A program made the position numbers and the translations under genes. From Melioribacteraceae bacterium (GTDB lineage Bacteria; Bacteroidota; Ignavibacteria; Ignavibacteriales; Melioribacteraceae): 11,576 nucleotides of DNA. This document shows, one piece after another, positions 1 to 6,322 of the stretch. Each line of letters starts with the position of its first letter. Positions within the stretch are counted from its first letter, which is position 1. Under the pieces are notes generated by a model. The model was not told the origin of the DNA, searched no databases, and was given only the letters and a program-made list of their open reading frames with translations. The DNA lies in the NCBI GenBank assembly GCA_026987055.1, contig JALSNL010000266.1:1-11576 (forward strand). The letters run 5' to 3'.

Positions 1-137
1 TATTCAATTGTTGAGCCGGGATAATTTACCGTTTTGAAATTTGCACCGCTTAACAAATTAAGCAATGTGGTTTTCCCCGAATTAGGCGGACCAACTAATG
101 TAATTGTGGGAACGGGAGTTGAAATGTTTTGGCTCAT
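1..137 (-). CDS. feoB: Ferrous iron transporter FeoB, N-terminal fragment
   Basis: This is the first 45 codons of a gene that runs off the left edge. FeoB is the inner-membrane Fe(II) transporter with an N-terminal cytoplasmic G-protein domain. The translated fragment shows the G1/P-loop GPPNSGKTT at residues 16-24 and the G2 switch segment NYPGST at 38-43, which closely resembles the NxPG(V/S)T segment typical of FeoB. The ATG (complement of 135-137) overlaps the feoA stop as ATGA, so the two genes are translationally coupled. Only the start of the G domain is visible; the transmembrane part lies outside the window. Identity rests on the motifs plus the feoA neighbour. Confidence 0.9.
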   Translation of the reverse strand, partial: MSQNISTPVPTITLVGPPNSGKTTLLNLLSGANFKTVNYPGSTIE

Positions 138-355
138 AACACTTTTATAGACTTTGCTTCATCTTTGCGAATTGCAATCATTGTGCCTCTTAGAGCAAAG
201 GCAAGCGGATCGTTAAAAATTGTTTTGTTTATTAATTCAATTTCTTGACCCGGTGTAAATCCTATTTCAATAATTCTTCTAAACGAAGGATGATGCGGAT
301 CAACAGATTGAATTATTGCCGATTCTCCACTATGTAATTCCGCTGCAGTTTTCAT
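134..355 (-). CDS. feoA: Ferrous iron transport protein FeoA
   Basis: The product is a 73-residue cytoplasmic SH3-like protein that assists FeoB in Fe(II) uptake. The length is typical of FeoA. The central IEIGFTPGQEIELINKT (residues 30-46) is the characteristic 'GF.PG..v......' segment of the family, followed by DPLAFALRGTMIAIRKDEA, matching the usual 'dPl.i.l.g..iaLR..eA' C-terminal strand. It is the first gene of feoAB, ending in a 4-nt ATGA overlap with feoB. No clear Shine-Dalgarno sequence precedes the ATG. It is transcribed divergently from the hydrolase at 540, sharing a 184-nt intergenic region. Iron-responsive control is expected for the family, but I see no convincing Fur box. Confidence 0.92.
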   Translation of the reverse strand: MKTAAELHSGESAIIQSVDPHHPSFRRIIEIGFTPGQEIELINKTIFNDPLAFALRGTMIAIRKDEAKSIKVL

Positions 356-388
356 AATAGTTATTATCGAAATTCTTTGTAAATTATT

Positions 389-401
389 TAGATTTAATCT
401 A
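389..401. promoter_or_regulatory. Palindrome in the feoA/hydrolase divergent spacer, possible operator
   Basis: TAGATTTAATCTA is a perfect 6-1-6 inverted repeat located 34 nt upstream of the feoA start and 139 nt upstream of the hydrolase start. Its position would suit an operator over the feoA promoter, and the TTAG...CTA layout faintly recalls DtxR-family metal-regulator boxes. A short AT-rich palindrome can easily arise by chance at this composition, so this is only a candidate. Confidence 0.2.
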
Positions 402-539
402 TATAAAGTTAGTTACAATATATAAATTTGTCAAGATAAAAATTAAGAGAATTTGGTCTGAAATTGGATATAAGAAAATTTATTCATATAATTTTCACAT
501 TACATTTTCGTAAATTGAAACGTAAATTTTGAGGAACAA

Positions 540-1103
540 ATGAATAACATAAAAAGACATCCCATTTTATTACAAAGTAACAAAACGGCATTATTGGTAA
601 TTGATATTCAAGAAAGATTATTAAAGGTAATGCGTAAACGGGAATTGCTAATAAAAGATGTGGTAAAGTTAATTAAAGGAATAAAAGTCTTGGGAATTCC
701 AATGTACTATACAGAACAATATCCCAAAGGCTTAGGTGAAACTGCGGCAGAAATTAAAAACGAATTAAACGGTGAAGCTATTCAAAAGTTAAGTTTTAGT
801 TGTGCCGGTGCAGGCAATCTTTTTAACAAACTAAAAGAAAAAAATATTTCTCAAGTAATTGTATGCGGAATTGAAACACACGTATGCGTTCAGCAAACCG
901 TTTTGGATTTATTGGCTAACGGTTTTCAAGTTAACGTTCCGGCAAATACGGTTTCATCACGTACCAAAATAGATTACAAAACAGCTTTAAGAAGAATGGA
1001 AGAACACGGAGCGGAAATTACCACCGTTGAAGCTGTTCTTTTTGAATTGCTTAATGTTTGTACAACGCAAGAATTTAAAGATATTGCAAAAATTATAAAG
1101 TAA
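540..1103 (+). CDS. Isochorismatase-like cysteine hydrolase
   Basis: This 187-residue cytoplasmic enzyme belongs to the isochorismatase-like hydrolase superfamily (nicotinamidase/YcaC-type alpha/beta fold). The expected catalytic triad is visible: D22 in ALLVIDIQER (residues 17-26), K83 in IQKLSFSC, and nucleophile C116 in GIETHVCVQQT. The 'GIETHVCV' box with the preceding cis-peptide region is typical. The length fits single-domain members. The substrate cannot be told from sequence: amide or isochorismate-like hydrolysis is the family chemistry, and many members annotated this way are uncharacterised. GAGGAA at 531-536 is a well-placed ribosome binding site for the ATG at 540. The stop is 2 nt before the next gene, so it is probably co-transcribed with the M48 protease, with no obvious biochemical link. 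Confidence 0.88.
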   Translation: MNNIKRHPILLQSNKTALLVIDIQERLLKVMRKRELLIKDVVKLIKGIKVLGIPMYYTEQYPKGLGETAAEIKNELNGEAIQKLSFSCAGAGNLFNKLKEKNISQVIVCGIETHVCVQQTVLDLLANGFQVNVPANTVSSRTKIDYKTALRRMEEHGAEITTVEAVLFELLNVCTTQEFKDIAKIIK

Positions 1104-1105
1104 AT

Positions 1106-2200
1106 ATGGATTCAAAAAAATATAATAATACAAAACTGACTTTAAGTATTCTAAATGGAGTGTTGACTTTTGTTTTACTATTGTTATTTGTTACTTCGGG
1201 TTACAGTGGTAAACTGGTAAATTATATTTCAACTTATACAAGCAACAACTATATAATTTTGTTAATCTATACAATTGTAATTTCGGTTTTGTTTTCGGTA
1301 ATCTTTTTCCCGTTAAATTTCTATTCGGAATTTATTTTAGAGCATAAATATAATTTATCCAATCAAACATTTGTACAATGGATTTGGGAAAACACTAAAG
1401 AAATGTTAGTCGGTGGCGCAATAGGAATACCTTTGCTGCTTGCTTTCTATTATGTATTGGTAGCTTTCGGTAATTTATGGTGGCTGCCTTTTGCTATATT
1501 ATTGTTTTTGGTATCGGTGGTTTTGGCTAAAATTGTTCCCGTTTTTATTTTGCCATTATTTTACAAAGTTACCCCGATTGAAAATGAAGACTTGAAAGAA
1601 AGGATATTAAAGCTATCCGAAAATGTTAATATGAAGGTAGAAAATATTTTTCAATTTGATATGAGCAAAAATACAAAAAAAGCAAATGCGGCTTTTACCG
1701 GATTGGGAAAAACAAAAAAAATTCTTTTAGGTGATACACTTACCAACGAATTTACAAACGATGAAATAGAAACGGTAATTGCTCACGAGTTAGGTCATTA
1801 TAAACATAAGCACATTATAAAAAATTTAATTATTGGTACTTTAACAAGTTTTGTAACTTTGTATTTGTTAGCTTTGCTTTATTCACATTCTTTAAGTTGG
1901 TTCGGGTTTAAAAGTATTACGGAAATTGCCGCTCTACCTATTTTAGCTTTATGGGGAATGTTGCTTGGAATTATACAAACACCTTTAACAAATATTTTAT
2001 CCAGAAAATATGAATACCAAGCCGATGAATATGCAGTGAAGGTTACAAATAAAGGAGAAGTTTTCATTAATACTTTGGAAAAACTTAATAAACAAAATCT
2101 TGGAGACGAAGAACCTCATCCGTTTGTGGAATGGTTTTTTCATAGTCATCCTTCCGTAAAAAGGAGAGTGGCATTTATAAAAAGTATAAGTAAAAGTTAG
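1106..2200 (+). CDS. M48 family zinc metalloprotease, Ste24/CAAX-protease type
   Basis: This 364-residue integral membrane zinc protease resembles eukaryotic Ste24/CAAX prenyl protease 1. The N-terminal half holds several hydrophobic segments (about residues 11-30, 48-70, 103-121 and 125-152), with a loop FPLNFYSEFILEHKYNLSNQ (69-88) typical of Ste24. The zinc site is HELGH at 227-231, with the third ligand E303 in EYQADEYA. Upstream, NAAFTGLGKTKKILLGDTL (194-212) is the conserved substrate-groove strand before the HExxH helix. HSHPSVKRR (346-354) is the conserved C-terminal box. Further membrane segments lie around 237-258 and 272-290. Bacteria lack prenylated CAAX substrates of the yeast type, so the physiological role is probably membrane-protein or peptide quality control; that part is inference. 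The catalytic site appears intact. Confidence 0.92.
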   Translation: MDSKKYNNTKLTLSILNGVLTFVLLLLFVTSGYSGKLVNYISTYTSNNYIILLIYTIVISVLFSVIFFPLNFYSEFILEHKYNLSNQTFVQWIWENTKEMLVGGAIGIPLLLAFYYVLVAFGNLWWLPFAILLFLVSVVLAKIVPVFILPLFYKVTPIENEDLKERILKLSENVNMKVENIFQFDMSKNTKKANAAFTGLGKTKKILLGDTLTNEFTNDEIETVIAHELGHYKHKHIIKNLIIGTLTSFVTLYLLALLYSHSLSWFGFKSITEIAALPILALWGMLLGIIQTPLTNILSRKYEYQADEYAVKVTNKGEVFINTLEKLNKQNLGDEEPHPFVEWFFHSHPSVKRRVAFIKSISKS

Positions 2201-2224
2201 ACTAAAAAATTAAATATAATTCTT

Positions 2225-3013
2225 ATGATAGAACTAAATAAAATATACAACGAAAATTGTGTTGATACAATTGCGAAAATGCCAGATGAATTTGTAGATA
2301 TGGTTTTAACTTCACCGCCTTATGATGATTTACGTAATTACAATGGATACAATTTGCCTTTGGAAAAGATTATTAAAGGTCTTTTTAGAATTATGAAAAA
2401 AGGCGGAGTAATTATTTGGGTAGTTGGAGACAAAACAGAAAACGGTAGTGAAACCGGAACAAGTTTTCGTCAGGCTTTAATGTTTAAAAAATTAGGCTTT
2501 TTAATTCACGATACAATGCTTTATTATAAAAATAATCCTATGCCAACTACAGGTAAGCGCTATCATCAACATTTTGAATATATGTTTGCTTTTTCAAAAG
2601 GGACACCTAAAACATTCAATCCTATTATGGAGCCAACAAAATATAACGGTTTGGCAAATATGAAAAATAGAGGAAAAGAGGGAACACTAAACTATAAAAA
2701 AGTAGAAAGGACAAAAGAAAAAAAAGTTGGAAACGTTTTCTTTTATTCTGTTGGTGGTGGTATTTCAACTAAAGATAAAATCGCTTATAAACATCCAGCT
2801 ATTTTCCCGGAAAAATTGGCTTTCGATCAAATAAGAACTTGGTCAAATGAAGGAGATTTGATTTATGATCCGTTTTTAGGAAGTGGAACAACTGCTAAGG
2901 TTGCACACTTATTGAACAGAAAATGGTTAGGTTCGGAAATTTCGAAAGAATATTCGAAAATAGCAAAGAAACGAATAGAACAAATTGCACATCAAGATTT
3001 ATTCCTAAAATGA
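2225..3013 (+). CDS. Type II DNA methyltransferase, beta-class amino-MTase (probably N4-cytosine)
   Basis: This 262-residue SAM-dependent DNA methyltransferase is the modification half of a restriction system. Motif IV (catalytic) TSPPY is at residues 29-33, near the N-terminus. Motif I (SAM-binding), DPFLGSGTT, lies at 215-223 near the C-terminus, followed by LGSEIS (235-240). This order defines the beta class. A TSPPY (rather than DPPY) motif is most often found in N4-cytosine enzymes, though some SPPY enzymes methylate adenine. The adjacent endonuclease looks specific for GCGC, which has no adenine, so N4-methylcytosine is the best prediction. It begins 25 nt after the protease gene with no good Shine-Dalgarno sequence and ends 11 nt before the endonuclease, so the pair forms one unit. 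Confidence 0.9.
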   Translation: MIELNKIYNENCVDTIAKMPDEFVDMVLTSPPYDDLRNYNGYNLPLEKIIKGLFRIMKKGGVIIWVVGDKTENGSETGTSFRQALMFKKLGFLIHDTMLYYKNNPMPTTGKRYHQHFEYMFAFSKGTPKTFNPIMEPTKYNGLANMKNRGKEGTLNYKKVERTKEKKVGNVFFYSVGGGISTKDKIAYKHPAIFPEKLAFDQIRTWSNEGDLIYDPFLGSGTTAKVAHLLNRKWLGSEISKEYSKIAKKRIEQIAHQDLFLK

Positions 3014-3024
3014 TAGGTTGAATA

Positions 3025-3768
3025 ATGGACTTAATAGAAAGAGGTTCACTTACAGCGAAAAATGGTTTTAAAAATGAAAAAGACATAGTAAATAAGTTTA
3101 ATAACTGGAATCAAGATTATGAAGCAAAGATTTGGTTGAAAATTATGGATTATAATCTTGACGAAATTGAATTTGTAAAGGCAATTATTATTTCCGGTTA
3201 TAAAACCGATGTTCAAGTTCAAATAACAATTAAATTGAAAAAAGCAATTGATGTTCAAAATTTACAGATAAAGTTGGTTAGCAACCCTCAAGGATTTAAT
3301 CAAATAGATAAACGGAAGGTTGATAAATATGTTGAACTATGGAATATTCCTAGTAAGATTACAAGGATTTTAAAAAAATATACAGGTGAAATAAAACCAA
3401 CAATTCCAAATCCAAAAGATTCAAGAAGAACTTTTATGAATGAATTTAATCGAAAAGACCAGAAGTTAATAATCAAATGGTTGGAGGAAAATAAAAGTTT
3501 GATTGTTAGTGATATTCTTAAAGGTCGAGGCAGATTTGCGGCTGAATGGATGTTAGTTGCTCTGAAAGTAGATAACAATGCCAGATGGGTATTAAAACCT
3601 ATCAATATTGTTATGAACTATTTCGGAAATGGTAAAGTTATTATTACAAAAAGAGGTAATATAAAAATTGGTCGTATAACTATGCAAAGAAAAGGAGGTA
3701 ACGGTGGAAGAGAAAGTGCAAAAATGTTGCAATTTAAAATCAATCCTGCTGAATTATTTGATTTGTAA
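3025..3768 (+). CDS. Type II restriction endonuclease, HinP1I family (predicted G^CGC)
   Basis: This 247-residue endonuclease matches my memory of HinP1I along its whole length, including the N-terminal 'L.E.GS.TAK.GFKNEKDI', the central QIKLVSNPQGFNQIDK (81-96) and the C-terminal MLQFKINPAELFDL. HinP1I cuts G^CGC as an MspI-like enzyme with active site SDX18QXK. Here I count T61-D62, then 18 residues, then Q81-x-K83, so the metal-binding and catalytic residues are kept, with Ser to Thr at 61. KGRGRFAAEWMLVA (170-183) and NNARWVL (188-194) are further conserved blocks. It follows the methyltransferase by 11 nt. Hand-counted G+C is about 29%, lower than the neighbouring kdsB, compatible with transfer. 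No truncation is visible. Specificity is inferred from similarity alone. Confidence 0.9.
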   Translation: MDLIERGSLTAKNGFKNEKDIVNKFNNWNQDYEAKIWLKIMDYNLDEIEFVKAIIISGYKTDVQVQITIKLKKAIDVQNLQIKLVSNPQGFNQIDKRKVDKYVELWNIPSKITRILKKYTGEIKPTIPNPKDSRRTFMNEFNRKDQKLIIKWLEENKSLIVSDILKGRGRFAAEWMLVALKVDNNARWVLKPINIVMNYFGNGKVIITKRGNIKIGRITMQRKGGNGGRESAKMLQFKINPAELFDL

Positions 3769-3807
3769 AATCTACAAGGATAAAAAATTATAGAAAAAGA
3801 TGCTTAC

Positions 3808-3815
3808 TAATTTTG
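3808..3815 (+). promoter_or_regulatory. TAnnTTTG -7-like box upstream of gatC
   Basis: TAATTTTG fits the Bacteroidota -7 consensus TAnnTTTG and ends 36 nt before the gatC start, so transcription of gatC-kdsB could begin about 30 nt upstream of the ATG. No TTTG -33 element stands at the expected 19-21 nt spacing, so the call is weak. Confidence 0.25.
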
Positions 3816-3851
3816 TAAAATATTAAACTGTTAAAAGTTGGAGAAACATAA

Positions 3852-4151
3852 ATGGCAGTAACAAAAAAAGATGTACAAAAAATTGCAGAACTTTCAATGT
3901 TGGAATTTACGGATTCCGAACTTGAAGAATACACAACGGAAATGAATAAGATATTAAGTTACGTTGAAAAGCTAAGCGAACTTGATACGTCAAATGTAGA
4001 ACCGCTTGCGCACCCTATTGAGAATGTTAATGTTTTTAGAGAAGATAAACGAATGAAATCAATTTCTACAGAAGAAGCTTTAAAAAATGCTCCCGATAGA
4101 ACAACTGAGCATTTTAAAGTTCCCAAAGTAATTTCTCAAAAGGATAGATAA
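3852..4151 (+). CDS. gatC: Asp/Glu-tRNA amidotransferase subunit C
   Basis: This 99-residue protein is the small subunit of the GatCAB amidotransferase, which converts Glu-tRNA(Gln) and/or Asp-tRNA(Asn) to the amidated forms and stabilises GatA. The family pattern is plain: the N-terminal VTKKDVQKIAELSMLEFTDSE (residues 3-23), the helix EMNKILSYVEKLSELDTSNVEPLAHP (30-55) with the diagnostic 'L..vdT..veP..h' turn, and the C-terminal LREDK/'A.kNAPDR....FkVPKVI' box (here NAPDRTTEHFKVPKVI, 79-94). GGAG at 3840-3843 precedes the ATG. gatA and gatB are not in the window, so the complex is encoded at dispersed loci. The stop lies 4 nt before kdsB, which suggests an operon with it. Confidence 0.95.
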   Translation: MAVTKKDVQKIAELSMLEFTDSELEEYTTEMNKILSYVEKLSELDTSNVEPLAHPIENVNVFREDKRMKSISTEEALKNAPDRTTEHFKVPKVISQKDR

Positions 4152-4155
4152 TTTA

Positions 4156-4911
4156 ATGATTGTTGGAATAATTCCCGCACGTTTTGCTTCAACCAGATTA
4201 AAAGGTAAGCCGCTAGTTGATATTGGCGGTAAACCTATGATTCAACACACGTACGAAAGTGTAAAAAAATCCAAATTACTTTCGGATGTAATTATTGCCG
4301 TTGATGATGAACGTGTTTATGATGCAGCAAAAAAATTTGGTGCAAATGTTAAAATGACACCAAAAGAATTATCTACGGGAACAGACAGAATTGCTTACGT
4401 TGCAAAAAAACTTACCACCGCAGAAATTATAGTTAATATTCAGGGAGACGAACCTTTCATACCGGGAAAGATGATAGATCAAGCAATAGAACCGTTGTTG
4501 TTCGACCGTAAAGTTATGGTTTCCACCTTGGCAAAAAGAATAAAAGATGTAAGCGAATTGAATTCCCCTTCAATTCCCAAAGTTGTTTTCGATTACCAGA
4601 ATAATGCACTTTACTTTTCCCGCTCGCCAATTCCTTATATACGTGATGTCGTTTCCGATAAACAAAAATTAAAAGTTGCCGATATATACAAACACATTGG
4701 TCTTTATGTTTTTAGAAAACAACAACTATTAAAATTTACAAAAATGAAGCAAACGGATTTGGAAAAATTTGAAAAATTGGAACAACTACGATTATTGGAA
4801 AATAATATTAAAATAAAAGTAGTTGTAACCGAAGAAGAAAGTTTATCTATTGACACGGAAGAAGAATTGGAAACTGCACGTTTGTTTTATGAAAGTAAAA
4901 AAATAAAATAA
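4156..4911 (+). CDS. kdsB: CMP-Kdo synthetase (3-deoxy-manno-octulosonate cytidylyltransferase)
   Basis: This 251-residue cytosolic enzyme activates Kdo with CTP to CMP-Kdo, the donor for the LPS inner core. The nucleotide-binding start IIPARFASTRLKGKPL (residues 5-20) is the classic KdsB signature, followed by GGKPMIQHTYE (24-34), TGTDR (74-78), QGDEP (96-100) with its metal-binding acidic pair, and YFSRSPIPYIRD in the middle, all as in the family. Length is normal (about 245-255). Translation starts 4 nt after gatC, so it is likely co-transcribed. kdsA and kdsD lie about 4.5 kb further on in the same window. No defect is visible in the motifs. It is followed by a 352-nt non-coding spacer. 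Confidence 0.95.
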   Translation: MIVGIIPARFASTRLKGKPLVDIGGKPMIQHTYESVKKSKLLSDVIIAVDDERVYDAAKKFGANVKMTPKELSTGTDRIAYVAKKLTTAEIIVNIQGDEPFIPGKMIDQAIEPLLFDRKVMVSTLAKRIKDVSELNSPSIPKVVFDYQNNALYFSRSPIPYIRDVVSDKQKLKVADIYKHIGLYVFRKQQLLKFTKMKQTDLEKFEKLEQLRLLENNIKIKVVVTEEESLSIDTEEELETARLFYESKKIK

Positions 4912-5031
4912 GATGAATGATTTGCTTTCATAAGTTTTCTTTACTTGTAATTGAAGCCGCTTTTGTATTTAAGTATTAAACACTAATCCGATTCAAAAAC
5001 CTTAAAAGTAAACTTTAAAATGTCAGACCGA

Positions 5032-5071
5032 GCGGAGTCGAGGTACAAAAAGCGAAGCCGAGGTGCAAAAG
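5032..5071 (+). repeat. Tandem pair of degenerate 20-bp repeats
   Basis: Unit 1 (5032-5051) is GCGGAGTCGAGGTACAAAAA and unit 2 (5052-5071) is GCGAAGCCGAGGTGCAAAAG; they abut exactly and agree at 16 of 20 positions. The upstream bases GTCAGACCGA (5022-5031) give a core GAGCGGAGTCGA, which resembles the core of intergenic palindromic repeats I associate with Bacteroidota genomes (inference from memory). The expected right arm complementary to GTCAGACC is degraded here. Confidence 0.6.
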
Positions 5072-5223
5072 AGGGCAAAGCTATACTTCGTTTCCACTCA
5101 GTTAAAGCTTAGCTTTCGTTTAGTATAATAAAACTTGTGATAATTAATAATATTTTAGATGTATATCTTCAATTTCTAAAAGACTCCTTTTTAATAGAGT
5201 GTAAAATTTTGAATTTCAATTCA

Positions 5224-5231
5224 TAATTTTG
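5224..5231 (+). promoter_or_regulatory. TAnnTTTG -7-like box upstream of the PLP enzyme
   Basis: TAATTTTG matches the Bacteroidota -7 consensus and ends 32 nt before the ATG at 5264, a suitable distance for a short leader carrying GAGGA (5252-5256). A TTTTG at 5207-5211 lies upstream, but only 12 nt away rather than about 20, so the -33 element is unconvincing. Confidence 0.3.
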
Positions 5232-5263
5232 TATATCTTACAATAAAAAATTGAGGACATAAA

Positions 5264-6223
5264 ATGAAGGAACCTAAAAAATTAAAACTTGCAAATATCC
5301 CAACTCCATTAATTGATTCGGAATTTGAAGGATGTAAATTCAAAATTAAAAGAGATGATTTTACAGGAATGGAACTTTCCGGTAATAAAGTCAGAAAACT
5401 GGAATATCTTCTTTACGAAGCAAAAAAGCAAAATGTTGATTATGTTTTTACAAGTGGAGGAGACCAGTCAAATCACGCACGTGCAACTTGTATTGCTGCA
5501 ATGCAAGTAGGAATTAAATCAAAATTATTCCTATGGGGAAAGGATAAAAAAATTGCCGAAGGAAATCTATTTTTTGATAAATTAACAAATACCGAAATTG
5601 AATATTTTACCAAAAAAGAATATGCAAATGTTCCTCTTTTAATGGAAAAAGAAAAAGTAAAATTTGAAAAAAAAGATAAAAAGGTTTATGTAATTCCATC
5701 CGGTGGTTCTTCAACTTTGGGAATTTGGGGTTATATTAATTTTATGAAAGAACTTTCCGAACAAATTGATATTAAAAAATTAAACGGAATTGTTGTAGCA
5801 GCCGGAACCGGTGGAACTGCAGCCGGATTATTACTTGGTGCTGAAATACTTGGTTTTAATAAACTAAAAATTTATCCGGTTAATGTTATTTATTCCGAAA
5901 ATGAAATAAAAAATAAAATTTCATCTTTGGTTAAAAGTTGTGTTAATGATTATAAAATAAATATTAATCCCGATTTTAATAATCTTGTTGTTCTGGACGG
6001 TTATTCAAAAGAAGGATATAAAAATATTACAAAATCTAAAGTAAAAGTTTTAAAAAATTTCTTTAAGCAAAGTGGAATTTTACTAGACCCGATTTACACC
6101 GGAAAAGCATTTGTGGCCTTCTATGAAAACTTTTTGAGAAGTAAAAAGAAAAGCAACGTATTATTCCTGCATACTGGCGGACTTTTCGGAACCTTTGCAA
6201 AAAGAAAAGATTTTATGATGTAA
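5264..6223 (+). CDS. PLP-dependent D-cysteine desulfhydrase / ACC deaminase family protein
   Basis: This 319-residue fold-type II PLP enzyme belongs to the family that includes E. coli DcyD (D-cysteine to pyruvate, H2S and ammonia) and ACC deaminase. The Schiff-base lysine is K42 in LSGNKVRKLEYLL (residues 38-50). SGGDQSNHAR (64-73) supplies the conserved SNH segment stacking on the cofactor. AAGTGGTAAGLLLG is the phosphate-binding glycine loop. LLDPIYTGKA and HTGGLFGTF near the C-terminus are family signatures. Sequence alone does not separate D-cysteine desulfhydrase from ACC deaminase; I favour the broader desulfhydrase-type call. The protein is unusually lysine-rich. GAGGA 8 nt before the ATG supports the start. 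It stands alone between spacers, with no related sulfur or amino-acid gene beside it. Confidence 0.85.
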   Translation: MKEPKKLKLANIPTPLIDSEFEGCKFKIKRDDFTGMELSGNKVRKLEYLLYEAKKQNVDYVFTSGGDQSNHARATCIAAMQVGIKSKLFLWGKDKKIAEGNLFFDKLTNTEIEYFTKKEYANVPLLMEKEKVKFEKKDKKVYVIPSGGSSTLGIWGYINFMKELSEQIDIKKLNGIVVAAGTGGTAAGLLLGAEILGFNKLKIYPVNVIYSENEIKNKISSLVKSCVNDYKININPDFNNLVVLDGYSKEGYKNITKSKVKVLKNFFKQSGILLDPIYTGKAFVAFYENFLRSKKKSNVLFLHTGGLFGTFAKRKDFMM

Positions 6224-6253
6224 TTGTAAATATTAACAAAATCAAGTTAAGAA

Positions 6254-6261
6254 TAAATTTG
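6254..6261 (+). promoter_or_regulatory. TAnnTTTG -7-like box upstream of the B12-binding protein
   Basis: TAAATTTG fits the Bacteroidota -7 consensus, 61 nt before the GTG start. The same decamer, TAAATTTGTC, occurs at 423-432 upstream of the hydrolase gene. No -33 TTTG is present at the usual spacing. Confidence 0.22.
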
Positions 6262-6311
6262 TCTGATATTAAACCATTCCTTATTTTTAAAATAATTAAA
6301 AATTAAAGAAG

Positions 6312-6316
6312 AAGGA
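6312..6316 (+). promoter_or_regulatory. Shine-Dalgarno sequence fixing a GTG start
   Basis: AAGGA, inside AGAAGGAAA, stands 6 nt before GTG at 6323. It decides the start of the cobalamin-binding gene: the first in-frame ATG lies about 30 codons later and would delete the cobalamin-ligand motif DGHDRG. Confidence 0.6.
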
Positions 6317-6322
6317 AAACTT

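Larger units (their letters stand above)
4912..5263. other. Non-coding spacer between kdsB and the PLP enzyme, with a repeat island
   Basis: This 352-nt stretch holds no ORF I would defend. Most of it is AT-rich, but 5021-5126 is clearly richer in G+C and contains two adjacent 20-bp near-repeats (5032-5071) and a small palindrome AAAGC-TTA-GCTTT (5104-5116), flanked by ATACT (5083-5087) and AGTAT (5122-5126). The right end carries a promoter-like box at 5224. The middle looks like the remains of a dispersed intergenic element. Confidence 0.6.

Noticed and set aside
356..539. AT-rich divergent spacer as a replication origin
   Set aside because: There is no cluster of DnaA boxes (TTATCCACA-like), no iteron series and no dnaA or rep gene nearby.
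3760..3772. GATTTGTAAAATC palindrome over the endonuclease stop codon as a terminator
   Set aside because: The 5-bp AT-rich stem with a 3-nt loop is too weak and no T-run follows.
5313..5510. 65-codon + strand frame inside the PLP enzyme
   Set aside because: It lies wholly within a gene with intact catalytic motifs in another frame and shows no independent features.
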